Shown here one piece after another: positions 1-7,983 of a stretch of 64,000 nucleotides of DNA; the stretch's first letter is position 1; the number at the start of each line of letters is the position of its first letter. The notes under the pieces were generated by a model. The model was not told the origin of the DNA. It was given only the letters and a program-made list of their open reading frames with translations, and did not search any database. The position numbers and the translations under genes are program-made. Origin of the DNA: Alphaproteobacteria bacterium (GTDB lineage: Bacteria; Pseudomonadota; Alphaproteobacteria; DSM-16000; Inquilinaceae); contig JANQIX010000049.1 of assembly GCA_028281925.1 (NCBI GenBank), positions 1 through 64,000 on the forward strand. The letters are read 5' to 3'.

Positions 1-40
1 GAAGGGCTCTCTAAGACATGAGAAGTAAGGGGAGCGGCAG

Positions 41-415
41 ATGAGAACGGCCGTGATCCTGGGCGTGGCAGCCGTGTTGGCCGCAGCCTGTTCCCGCCAG
101 CCGATCATCGACACCACGAAGCCGGACTTTGACAACGTCGCCTATCAGCATGATCTGGCGATCTGCGAGCATCTCGCCGATCAGGTCGATGTCGGCAGCG
201 AGGCGCTGGTCGGCGGGTTGATCGGGGCAGCCGCCGGCGCAGCCCTGGGTGCGATCGGTGGTGCCATAGCCGGTGACGCCGCTCTCGGCGCCGCCATCGG
301 CGCGGCAACGGGTGGCGGAAGTGGCGTGATCGGGGGCGGTGCCGATGCCTATGCCTCTCGCGGACAGGTCGTGCGCACCTGCCTGCGCGAACGCGGCTAT
401 GTGGTGCTGGACTAG
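41..415 (+). CDS. Glycine-zipper lipoprotein, small
   Basis: A 124-residue protein, probably anchored in the outer or inner membrane as a lipoprotein. The N-terminus is a hydrophobic signal segment ending in a lipobox (LAAAC), with Cys17 as the lipidation residue. Residues about 52-100 are a Gly/Ala-rich glycine-zipper segment of the kind seen in Rickettsia 17-kDa antigen and OmpA/SlyB-like lipoproteins. Cys42 and Cys114 flank it and could form a disulfide (inference). A strong purine-rich ribosome site (AAGGGGAG) lies about 6 bases before the ATG. It is convergent with the cox-type cluster and overlaps the end of its last gene by four bases. Cell-envelope integrity is the family expectation; the specific role is unknown. 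Confidence 0.75.
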   Translation: MRTAVILGVAAVLAAACSRQPIIDTTKPDFDNVAYQHDLAICEHLADQVDVGSEALVGGLIGAAAGAALGAIGGAIAGDAALGAAIGAATGGGSGVIGGGADAYASRGQVVRTCLRERGYVVLD

Positions 416-834
416 CGGCCGGTTTCGTCCAGGACTGCCAGCAACGCTTCGAATGGCAGCAGCACACAACGATGACGGCTCTTTGCCTCGCGCACCGGCG
501 TGAAAACCTCCGCCTCGGGCCAACCGGCGGGCGCGGGGCCGCCCTGCGTGATCATGCGGTGCATCGCGGCTGCCACGCCACGCAACGTCTCAGGCGAGCT
601 GCCGGAAGCGTGAAGGCCGATCATCGATGCGGCGGCTTCGCACAACAGACAGCCGCGGACCTTGTGGGCGAGCGCTGAAACCGTCTCACCCTCCAGCGAC
701 AGCTCGATCGTGACACGGTCGCCGCAGAGCGGATTGTCGACAGTTGAGACGGCCTGGGGCGCATCCAGCCGTCCCGCACCGACCCGGGCGCGGGCGAGAT
801 CGATGATCTGCTTCTGATAGATCGCTTCGGTCAA
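412..834 (-). CDS. SufU/NifU-like iron-sulfur cluster scaffold
   Basis: A 140-residue IscU/SufU-fold protein expected to carry nascent Fe-S clusters or take sulfur from a cysteine desulfurase. Cysteines stand at 37 (NPLCGD, with Asp39), 62, 65 and 123 (SRHRCVLLPFEAL), which is closer to the SufU arrangement than to NifU. It is the last gene of the minus-strand cox-type cluster; its ATG overlaps the stop of the upstream MocA-like gene by four bases, so translation is probably coupled. Inference: it helps load the 2Fe-2S subunit of the molybdenum hydroxylase rather than serving general Fe-S assembly. Family placement is firm; the dedicated role is likely but not shown. Confidence 0.8.
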   Translation of the reverse strand: MTEAIYQKQIIDLARARVGAGRLDAPQAVSTVDNPLCGDRVTIELSLEGETVSALAHKVRGCLLCEAAASMIGLHASGSSPETLRGVAAAMHRMITQGGPAPAGWPEAEVFTPVREAKSRHRCVLLPFEALLAVLDETGR

Positions 835-2465
835 TCGGCCGTCTCCAGCCGTGCCAGGGCGTCCGGCGTGTCGACATCCAGCAGCACGCCCGCCTGATCC
901 ATGGGCACCTCTGCCACCACCTCTTCGTTCTCGCCGATCAGGTGCTTGGCCCCGACATCACCGGACAGATCGCCCATCGCCGGGAAGAACCTGCTGTCCC
1001 AAAGCACCGGGTTGCCGCGCTTGCCGTTCCAGGTCGGCACGACGATCGCGCGCCCTTCCAGCGGGTTGAAGGCGCCGATCAGGCGGTCGAGATCCGCCCC
1101 CGTCACCCGGGGCATGTCTCCAAGGCAAACGACTGCGCCGTCAACGCCTTCCGGCAAAACGGCAACCCCGACCTTGAGGGAGGCGCTCAGGCCTTCGGCG
1201 AAATCCGGATTTTCCACGAAGTCGACCGGTCGGTCGCCGATGGCTGCCCGGACCTCAGCGGCCTGATGGCCGGTCACCACGACGACGTTCGCCACCGATG
1301 ATGCCAAGGCGGCATCGACCGCGTGGGCGACCATGGGCTTGCCGTCGACCGGTGCCGTCAACTTGTTCGTCGCACCCATCCGCCGCGACTGACCGGCAGC
1401 CAGCACGATGGCGGCGATGCGCGGGCGGCCATCGGCAGCCGTTGCGGCCGGCTCTTCGGGCGTCCCCGACCGTGGCTGCGGCCGTGTCGGGATCTCCGTC
1501 AACAGGCCGCCGACGCCGAGCCCCATGATCTCGTCACGCCCAATGGGCAGTCCTGCAACCTGCCGCTGCAGCACCCAGTCGAAACCGTTGAGCTTCGGTG
1601 AGCGCGCGCAGCCGGGCAATCCAAGCACCGGTACATCGCCGATGCGTGCCGTCAGCAAAAGGTTCCCCGGATCGACGGGCATGCCGAAATGCTCCACATC
1701 GCCGCCGGCCTGCTCAATGGCGGCGGGCAGGACGTCGTGCCGGTCGGTGATTGCCGAGGCCCCGGCGATCAGGATCATCTGAGCGCCATGGTCCAGCATC
1801 GCGCTCAACGTCCGGACCAGGGCAGGGGCGTCGTGCGCGCATCGCCGCTCGGCCACCAGCTTTCCACCGACCGACGTAACCCGGCGCTCGGTGACTTGCG
1901 TAGTCTTGTCCAGCACCTTGGTGGCCGTGCCCGGCAGCTGCGTCTGGATCAGCGCAATCCGCAGGGGCTGGAATTCGGCCACGCGCAAGAGCGGCCCACT
2001 GGCAGTCAGCACTGCGCTGACGAGATCCATCACCGGCCTGGCGACGGCGAAGGGGATGATCTTGACCGTCGCCACCATCTGGCCCGCCTGCACCGCTGCC
2101 AGATGCGGCAGCGTGGCGATGGTCACCGCCTCATCGATCCCATTCAGCCGGTCGATCCCGAGCTTGTCGGCCACGAACACGCCGGCTGCATCGGCGAACA
2201 GGTTGACGCGTCCGGTGAAGGCCGGGCCACAGCTGACGACTGGCCCGGCCGCGGCTTCGGCAATTCGGGCCGCCGCGGTATCCTCATGGATATCGTCGGT
2301 TCCCAACTTCGCCACCGTCACCTCAGTGACTCCGGCCGAAGCAAGCTGGTTCAGATCATCTGCAGAAAGGCGCCGTCCCTTTTTGAAGGCGATACCCTCG
2401 GCCTTCACCGCGTGCGCGAGGATCGCACCTTCGGCCTGATCGAGGGGCAGGGCGCCGAAGATCAT
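831..2465 (-). CDS. Molybdopterin-binding / MocA-like nucleotidyltransferase fusion
   Basis: A two-domain protein of 544 residues. Residues about 1-325 resemble the MoeA/MogA molybdopterin-binding fold (GASAITDR at 235-242, GMPVDPGN at 261-268, GLPGCARSP at 282-290). Residues about 350-544 are a MobA/MocA nucleotidyltransferase with the signature LAAGQSRRMG at 355-364 and a later LGDMP. MocA enzymes transfer CMP to Mo-molybdopterin, giving the MCD cofactor used by xanthine-oxidase-family hydroxylases, which fits this cluster exactly. The linker at about 328-346 is Pro/Ala-rich. The gene overlaps the genes on both sides by four bases. CTP rather than GTP use is inferred from family resemblance and context. 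Confidence 0.85.
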   Translation of the reverse strand: MIFGALPLDQAEGAILAHAVKAEGIAFKKGRRLSADDLNQLASAGVTEVTVAKLGTDDIHEDTAAARIAEAAAGPVVSCGPAFTGRVNLFADAAGVFVADKLGIDRLNGIDEAVTIATLPHLAAVQAGQMVATVKIIPFAVARPVMDLVSAVLTASGPLLRVAEFQPLRIALIQTQLPGTATKVLDKTTQVTERRVTSVGGKLVAERRCAHDAPALVRTLSAMLDHGAQMILIAGASAITDRHDVLPAAIEQAGGDVEHFGMPVDPGNLLLTARIGDVPVLGLPGCARSPKLNGFDWVLQRQVAGLPIGRDEIMGLGVGGLLTEIPTRPQPRSGTPEEPAATAADGRPRIAAIVLAAGQSRRMGATNKLTAPVDGKPMVAHAVDAALASSVANVVVVTGHQAAEVRAAIGDRPVDFVENPDFAEGLSASLKVGVAVLPEGVDGAVVCLGDMPRVTGADLDRLIGAFNPLEGRAIVVPTWNGKRGNPVLWDSRFFPAMGDLSGDVGAKHLIGENEEVVAEVPMDQAGVLLDVDTPDALARLETAD

Positions 2466-3148
2466 GCCGCTGGGTCCTGCCGCAGCGCGCGCGTCATCTC
2501 CGCCACTACGGCGACAGCGATCTCTGCCGGCGAAACGGCACCTAGCGGCAGACCGGCTGGCCCGTGAATGCGGGCGAGGGTGGTTTGGTCATGCCCAAGG
2601 GTTGCCAGACGATCCAGCCGGCCGGCGTGCGTCTTCTTGCTGCCGAGCGAGGCGATGTAGAAGGCCGGAGACTTGAGCGCCACATCCAGCGCCGGATCGT
2701 CCAGCTTGGGGTCGTGGGTCAGCGTGACGATCGCCGTGCGGGCATCGGGCGCCAGGGCTTCCAAGGCCTCGTCCGGCCAGTCGCGGCTGACGCGGACGTC
2801 GGGAAACCGCTCGTCGCTGGCGAAGGCCCGGCGCGGGTCGACGACCGTGACGTCGTAGCCGGCGATCGACGCCATGGGCACCAGCGCTTGAGCGATATGC
2901 ACGGCGCCGACAACGATAAGCCGGAGCGGCGGGTTGAAGACGTTGATGAACAGGCGCCGGCCCTGATGGTCGACGGTCCGGCTGCGGTCGGCCCTGACCG
3001 CCGCGTCGATCTCGGCCTGCAACGCGGCATCCGCCGCCTGGCCATCGACGATCAGCGTCTCATCCCCACTGGCCAGGTCCGTGACCAGCACCGCCGGCCG
3101 TTTGTCGGCCTGCGCCTGCAGCAGGGCCTGGAGCGTCGCGCGCTTCAT
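2462..3148 (-). CDS. XdhC C-terminal-domain protein (Rossmann)
   Basis: A 228-residue protein matching the XdhC Rossmann domain. XdhC proteins bind the sulfurated molybdenum cofactor and hand it to xanthine-dehydrogenase-family apoenzymes. The nucleotide-binding strand-turn (IVVGAVHIAQAL) begins near residue 78 and VVDPR follows at 102-106; the conserved LGSKKTHAGRL stretch is near 168-178. The frame stays open upstream to 3511, but I start at the ATG at 3148 because it overlaps the stop of the preceding XdhC N-terminal gene as ATGA and the extra upstream residues are low-complexity Arg-rich. XdhC is therefore split over two adjacent coupled genes. Confidence 0.85.
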   Translation of the reverse strand: MKRATLQALLQAQADKRPAVLVTDLASGDETLIVDGQAADAALQAEIDAAVRADRSRTVDHQGRRLFINVFNPPLRLIVVGAVHIAQALVPMASIAGYDVTVVDPRRAFASDERFPDVRVSRDWPDEALEALAPDARTAIVTLTHDPKLDDPALDVALKSPAFYIASLGSKKTHAGRLDRLATLGHDQTTLARIHGPAGLPLGAVSPAEIAVAVVAEMTRALRQDPAA

Positions 3149-3465
3149 TCGACCTTCTCGACGAAGACCTGGACGTTGCCGCCGCAGGCCAGGCCCACAT
3201 CCCAGGCCTGTTCGTTGCTGACGCCGAAGTCCAATAGCTTGGGCGCACCAGTCTCCATGACGACCAGTGCCTCTTGGATCACAGCCCCCTCGATGCAGCC
3301 GCCGGAAACGGACCCCATCATCCGACCGTCGCGGTCGACGACCAGTTGGCTGCCGACCGGCCGCGGCGAAGACCCCCAGGTCTTCACCACGGTCGCCAGA
3401 GCGACGTCGCGGCCTTCGGCACGCCAGTCGGCCGCTTGGGCCAGGATGCTTTCGCTCGCGTTCAT
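3145..3465 (-). CDS. XdhC/CoxI N-terminal-domain protein
   Basis: A 106-residue protein equal to the XdhC_CoxI domain alone. It carries the conserved TWGSSPRPVGSQ segment (29-40) and the GSVSGGCIEG signature (51-60) with Cys57, the residue family studies link to molybdenum cofactor handling. A GGGAG ribosome site precedes the ATG by about seven bases. The stop overlaps the start of the Rossmann-domain partner (ATGA), so the two halves of a normally single XdhC are probably made together as a complex. Expected role: maturation and sulfuration of the Mo cofactor for the hydroxylase encoded upstream in the same cluster. Confidence 0.85.
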   Translation of the reverse strand: MNASESILAQAADWRAEGRDVALATVVKTWGSSPRPVGSQLVVDRDGRMMGSVSGGCIEGAVIQEALVVMETGAPKLLDFGVSNEQAWDVGLACGGNVQVFVEKVE

Positions 3466-3483
3466 TGGCGTTCTCCCATCGCC

Positions 3484-4731
3484 TCAGGCGGCACTGGCCA
3501 ACTTCCGCCATCCGGCAATTCTGGCGCGCTCACCGGACGGATCCCGTGACAGGGCGCTGACCAGATCGGTCAGGCTGGCGAGACTGTGGACCGGCAGGAA
3601 TTCGTCCACATGCGGCATCATCACCCGAGCCCCCTGGGATTTGGGCGCATAGCGCTCATACCGCAATAGGGGGTTCAGCCACACCAGCCGGCGGCAGCTG
3701 CGGTGCAGCCGGTCCATGGCCTCACGCAGCGCTTCGGGCTCGTCCCGCTCCAGCCCATCGGTGATCAGCAGCACGACCGCACCCTGGGCCAGCACGCGGC
3801 GCGACCACCACTGGTTGAAGTCATGAAGGCAGCGGGCAATGCGTGTGCCGCCCGACCAGTCGTCGGCCACCTGTCCGACCTTCTGCAGCGCCACATCAAC
3901 GTCCTTGTGCCGCAGATAGCGGGTGATGTTGGTCAGCCGCGTGCCGAAAACGAAGCTGAACACGCGGTCCCGGTCCGTGGTCACGGCATGCAGGAAGTGC
4001 AGCAGCATGCGCGAGTAATGGCTCATGGAGCCGGAGACGTCGCAGAGCACGACCAGAGGCGGCGTGCGCACGCGATGGCGCTTGCGCGCCAGATCGATCA
4101 CCGCGCCGCCGCCGCGCAGAGACTGCCGTAGTGTGCGTCTGAGATCCACGCGATGGCCGGCCGGGTGCGTCTCGAACCGCCGGGTGCGCATGGCGTCGAG
4201 CGGCAGCGTCATCTCTGCGATCAGGCGTTTCGCCTCGGCGATTTCGGCTGCCGTCATCTGCTCGAAGTCGCGATGGCGCAGCACCTCCTTGTCAGACCAG
4301 GTGAGGCGGGCGTCGACCTCCATCTCCGGCTCTTCGCCGTCCGGGCTTTCGCCTTCGCCGGGCTTCCTCTCCGGCTGCAGCGCCTCGGCCACTCGGCGGC
4401 TGACATCCGTCTTGTCTTCGCCGCTGTCGACGGACATCTGCGGCAGCAGCATCGCCATCGCCCGCTTCAGCAGCTCCGGATTGCGCCAGAACAGATGGAA
4501 CGCCTGGTCGAAGATCTCCCGCTGATCACGGCGGTTCACCAATGCGGCGTGCAAGGCCCAGTAGAAGTCGTCGCGGCGCTCGATGCCCACGGCTTCCACG
4601 GCTTCCAGCGCGGCCAGCACCTTGCCGGGCCCGACCGGCAGGCCGGCGGACCTGAGCGCACGGCAGAACTGCATGACGTTCAGCGCGAACCGCCCCCCCG
4701 GGGCCGATGCCGGGGCGGAGGCTTCAGGCAT
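3484..4731 (-). CDS. coxE: CoxE-type VWA-domain protein
   Basis: A 415-residue protein of the CoxE/VWA family. An alpha-helical N-terminal part is followed by an acidic, Pro-rich stretch at about 120-142 and a von Willebrand A domain from about 225. The MIDAS motif is DVSGSM at 231-236, with the later Thr (SGGT) and Asp (LITDG) metal residues visible. VWA proteins of this type partner MoxR AAA ATPases; in Oligotropha, CoxD and CoxE act on the CODH active site after translation. The start overlaps the end of the adjacent MoxR gene by eight bases, supporting a coupled pair. The substrate here is presumably the form II hydroxylase (inference). Confidence 0.88.
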   Translation of the reverse strand: MPEASAPASAPGGRFALNVMQFCRALRSAGLPVGPGKVLAALEAVEAVGIERRDDFYWALHAALVNRRDQREIFDQAFHLFWRNPELLKRAMAMLLPQMSVDSGEDKTDVSRRVAEALQPERKPGEGESPDGEEPEMEVDARLTWSDKEVLRHRDFEQMTAAEIAEAKRLIAEMTLPLDAMRTRRFETHPAGHRVDLRRTLRQSLRGGGAVIDLARKRHRVRTPPLVVLCDVSGSMSHYSRMLLHFLHAVTTDRDRVFSFVFGTRLTNITRYLRHKDVDVALQKVGQVADDWSGGTRIARCLHDFNQWWSRRVLAQGAVVLLITDGLERDEPEALREAMDRLHRSCRRLVWLNPLLRYERYAPKSQGARVMMPHVDEFLPVHSLASLTDLVSALSRDPSGERARIAGWRKLASAA

Positions 4732-5644
4732 TGGCGGCCGCCAGCTCCGCGTTCACCTCGGCCAGCAGGCGCTCGGCCTCGCCGCCCTGCAGCTTCTGGA
4801 TATCGTCCTGGTACTTCAGAAGCGTGCCGACGGTGTCGTTGATGGTCTGGGCATTCAGCTCGATCACGTCCAGTTCGGTCAGCGCCTGGGTCCAGTCCAG
4901 CGTCTCAGCCACGCCCGGCAGTTTGAACAGGTCTTCCTGCCGAAGGCGCTGGATGAAGGCGACGATCTGAGCGGACAGGCGCGCTGGTGTCTTAGGCCGT
5001 TTGACCTCGATGATACGGCGCTCGCGTTCCGCATCCGGGTAGTCGACCCAATGGTAGAAGCAGCGGCGCTTCAGCGCGTCGTGGATCTCGCGCGTGCGGT
5101 TCGACGTGATGATGACGAGCGGCGGCTCCTCAGCCTTGATCGTGCCAATCTCAGGGATCGTGATCTGGAAATCGGACAGGATCTCCAGCAGGAATGCCTC
5201 GAACGGTTCGTCGGTGCGGTCCAACTCGTCGATCAGCAGCACCGGGGGCCCCGACAGATCCGGCGCCAGCGCCTGCAGCAGAGGTCGGCGGATCAGGAAC
5301 TTCTCGGCAAAGATATCCTCTGCCAGGCTGTCGCGATCGCGGTCGCCGACGGCTTCGGAAAGCCGGATCTCCAGCATCTGGCGCGGATAGTTCCATTCAT
5401 AGACGGCCGAGGCGACGTCGAGCCCTTCATAGCACTGCAGACGCACCAGCCGCCGCTCCAGCACCTGCGAAAGGACCTTGGCGATTTCAGTCTTGCCGAC
5501 CCCGGCCTCGCCTTCCAGGAACAGGGGCCGGCCAAGCTTCAGTGCCAGGAACAGGGAGGTTGCTAGCGACCGTTCGGCCACATAGTCGCCGTCGCCGAGC
5601 GCGCTCAGGGTTGCGTCGACGGAGGCGGGAAGGGGCCGTGGCAT
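4724..5644 (-). CDS. coxD: MoxR-family AAA+ ATPase (CoxD-like)
   Basis: A 306-residue MoxR ATPase. Walker A is GEAGVGKT (45-52), Walker B is VLLIDELDR near 135-143, and a sensor region (IITSNRTREIHDALKRRC) follows. In cox operons this ATPase is a chaperone needed to build the functional Mo-Cu centre of CO dehydrogenase; form II clusters also keep it, where it is thought to help cofactor insertion or sulfuration. It overlaps the VWA gene by eight bases. A GAGAGA ribosome site precedes the ATG. Length and motifs are normal for the family. Confidence 0.9.
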   Translation of the reverse strand: MPRPLPASVDATLSALGDGDYVAERSLATSLFLALKLGRPLFLEGEAGVGKTEIAKVLSQVLERRLVRLQCYEGLDVASAVYEWNYPRQMLEIRLSEAVGDRDRDSLAEDIFAEKFLIRRPLLQALAPDLSGPPVLLIDELDRTDEPFEAFLLEILSDFQITIPEIGTIKAEEPPLVIITSNRTREIHDALKRRCFYHWVDYPDAERERRIIEVKRPKTPARLSAQIVAFIQRLRQEDLFKLPGVAETLDWTQALTELDVIELNAQTINDTVGTLLKYQDDIQKLQGGEAERLLAEVNAELAAANA

Positions 5645-5737
5645 GGTCTCTCGCTTAACTGTGGCGTCGGGTGGTGGGCTTGCGTAACCGGTATCGAAGG
5701 TGTGTGCCGTGCGCCAAGGGGCAACACCGAAGGCGCC

Positions 5738-7051
5738 TCATGCCTGTTCCAGCATCGGGGAGAACACGGCTTGCGGCGCGGCCAGCCCCTTCAGGTCATG
5801 GGTGCCTTCCGGCCGCAGCTGCACGGGACTCGCAGCGGCAAAGGCCTCAGTCGTGAGAATGGGCCGCCCAAGCTCGCGGGTCAGCTTCTCGATCCGTGAC
5901 GCAAGATTGACCGCCGGGCCGACGACCGTGAAATCCAGCCGGTCATCGGCGCCGATATTGCCGTAGAAGACGGTCCCGACATGCAGGGCGATGCCGGCCT
6001 CGAATTCCAGCTTCCCGCCCTCGCGCCGCCTGGCATTGATGTCGTGGAACGCCTGCTGGGCGTCGATCGATGCGATCAGCGACCGGGCGCACGCCTCATC
6101 CTGGGCTTCGCCATCGCCAAGCCGGAAGATCGCCAGCAGGCCGTCACCGAGAAACTTCAGCACCTCGCCGCCGGCGCGTACGATGCCGGGCACCAGTGCT
6201 GCGAAATAGTCGTTCAGCAGATCCAGCAACGCGTCTTTCGGCAAAGTTTCAGAGACTTGTGTGAAATTCCTCATGTCACTGAACAGGATGACCGCTTCGA
6301 TCGAGCGGCTGGCCGTCAGCGTAACACGTCCCTGCAGAATGTGCTGGCTGGCTTCCCGGCCAACATAGGCGGCCAGCAGGTTGGGCAGCGCCAGCTTGCG
6401 CATATGGATCTCGCAGACCGCGCTCAGGGCTGGCGCAATGGTCTCAATCACCGAGACATACTGAGGGTGAAAACCGTCGACAGAGCGCGTCGCAAGGCTG
6501 AGACCGGCGGGCTGGGCCGTTCCCATCGGCAGCGGCACGAGCAGATAGTCGGTCGCACCGTCGGCAGCGAGTTCCTCCAGAACCGGGAAGTCGACATCGG
6601 CATCGGGCCCGCGCAGGCGGCGGCGCACGCATCTTTTCGTGCGATGCATCAGCGCGACGGGACTGTGATGATAGGCGAGCGAGTTCTTGGTTCGGCGCTC
6701 GAAGGCGCGTTCGACCACGGTCTCGGCACCGTCGTACCACAGGTACTGAGCCGTGATGATCTTCGGGTCGAGCTGCGGCAGGTGGATCGTCGACCGCCAG
6801 ACCGGCATCCCTTCGGCCTGCAGCCGCATGCTCAGCGACCGCAACAACTCCCCAGGACCGGAGAGCGTGCGCGCATCCGTCAAGAGCCAGGACACAATCC
6901 TGGATGCATCCGGAGCGGCAATGACGCCCAGGTGATCAGCGAGACTTTCGGCGGCCGGGACCGGATCGGCCGGAGGCTGTGTCAGGTCCACCGTATGTGA
7001 CAACTCACTACGTCCAACGAATGGGCAGAAGAATAGGCTACCGAGCGACAT
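5738..7051 (-). CDS. Class III adenylate cyclase with N-terminal sensor-like domain
   Basis: A 437-residue soluble protein. Residues about 250-425 are a class III cyclase domain with both metal-binding aspartates (Asp259 in FSDMRNFT, Asp303 in FLGDG), a purine-specifying Lys299/Asp373 pair typical of adenylate rather than guanylate cyclases, and the transition-state residues Asn382 and Arg386 (NLASRIE). It therefore looks active. The N-terminal ~245 residues have no membrane segment and look GAF-like, a plausible ligand sensor (inference). It lies between the FAD-subunit gene and the MoxR gene of the hydroxylase cluster, behind a strong hairpin. The start is uncertain; I kept the first ATG, though its ribosome site is weak. 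Confidence 0.82.
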   Translation of the reverse strand: MSLGSLFFCPFVGRSELSHTVDLTQPPADPVPAAESLADHLGVIAAPDASRIVSWLLTDARTLSGPGELLRSLSMRLQAEGMPVWRSTIHLPQLDPKIITAQYLWYDGAETVVERAFERRTKNSLAYHHSPVALMHRTKRCVRRRLRGPDADVDFPVLEELAADGATDYLLVPLPMGTAQPAGLSLATRSVDGFHPQYVSVIETIAPALSAVCEIHMRKLALPNLLAAYVGREASQHILQGRVTLTASRSIEAVILFSDMRNFTQVSETLPKDALLDLLNDYFAALVPGIVRAGGEVLKFLGDGLLAIFRLGDGEAQDEACARSLIASIDAQQAFHDINARRREGGKLEFEAGIALHVGTVFYGNIGADDRLDFTVVGPAVNLASRIEKLTRELGRPILTTEAFAAASPVQLRPEGTHDLKGLAAPQAVFSPMLEQA

Positions 7052-7110
7052 CCTGCACCAGGGTCGCTATCAGGCAAATAGGCTGGCCGTCCATCCGTTC
7101 CAAGAGAAGC

Positions 7111-7135
7111 GGGGGGACCTTTCGCTGGTCCCCCC
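7111..7135 (-). terminator. Perfect 9-bp hairpin after the hydroxylase genes
   Basis: Arms at 7111-7119 (GGGGGGACC) and 7127-7135 (GGTCCCCCC) enclose a 7-base loop. The hairpin lies 28 bases past the stop of the FAD-subunit gene and 60 bases before the cyclase start, on the transcribed minus strand. The following tract (GCTTCTCTT) is only moderately U-rich. It could be a terminator or a 3'-end stabiliser that gives the enzyme genes higher transcript levels than the maturation genes behind it. Confidence 0.6.
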
Positions 7136-7162
7136 TTGAGCCGTCTCACGTGTGCCCGGCCG

Positions 7163-7960
7163 TCATCCCGCCGCAGCCACCGCCCGCTTGGCCATCACCG
7201 AGACCAGATGGGCGCGGTATTCCGCGGATGCATGGATGTCGGCGTTGAGGCCGCCCGGACTGACCGCGATGCCCGCCACAGCATCCGGCGTGAAGCTGCC
7301 GGATAGAGCCGTTTCCATCTCCGGCACACGGAACACGCCGCCGGCGCCGGCACCCGTGACGGCCACGCGCACGCCGTCCGAGGTCCTGGCAACGAACACG
7401 CCGACGATCGCGTACCGGCTGGCCGGGTTGGCGAACTTGGCGTAGCCTGCGCTCTGGGGAATGGGGAATGCGATCTTGGTGATCAGCTCTCCTTCCTCCA
7501 GCGCCGTCTCAAACAGGCCGGTGAAGTAATCGTCGGCCGAGATCGTGCGGCGATCCGTGTGGACCGTAGCGCCCAGCGCCAGCACGGCGGCCGGATAGTC
7601 CGCGGCCGGATCGTTGTTGGCCACCGAGCCGCCGATGGTGCCGCAGTTACGCACCTGGGCGTCCCCGATCAGTCCGGCCAGCGTCGCCAGTCCGGGAATG
7701 GCGTCGGCGACTTCGGACGATGCGTGCACTTCGGCATGCGTCGTCATGGCACCGATCACTACGGCGTCGCCCTCACGCCGGATGCCCTTCAGCTCTGCGA
7801 TGCCGGAGAGGTCGATCAGATCGGAGGGCGAGGCCAGGCGCTGCTTCATCGTCGCCAGCAGCGTCATGCCGCCGGCCAGCGCCTTGGCCTCTTCATTGGC
7901 GCCGAGCGCTGCCACGGCTTCCGTGAGCGAGGCCGGGCGTTGGTATTCGAATGCGTGCAT
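7163..7960 (-). CDS. FAD-binding medium subunit of a xanthine-oxidase-family hydroxylase
   Basis: A 265-residue CoxM-like flavoprotein subunit. The two FAD-binding signatures are present: AGGMTLL at 29-35 and TIGGSVANNDPAAD at 108-121. It passes electrons from the 2Fe-2S subunit to FAD and on to an acceptor (quinone or NAD, not decided by sequence). The gene follows the large-subunit gene by 23 bases. Gene order on the minus strand is small, large, medium (S-L-M). True CODH operons are usually M-S-L, so this order, like the active-site loop of the large subunit, points to a form II enzyme. Confidence 0.9.
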   Translation of the reverse strand: MHAFEYQRPASLTEAVAALGANEEAKALAGGMTLLATMKQRLASPSDLIDLSGIAELKGIRREGDAVVIGAMTTHAEVHASSEVADAIPGLATLAGLIGDAQVRNCGTIGGSVANNDPAADYPAAVLALGATVHTDRRTISADDYFTGLFETALEEGELITKIAFPIPQSAGYAKFANPASRYAIVGVFVARTSDGVRVAVTGAGAGGVFRVPEMETALSGSFTPDAVAGIAVSPGGLNADIHASAEYRAHLVSVMAKRAVAAAG

Positions 7961-7983
7961 CGGATGTCTCCTCTTCCCCGCCC

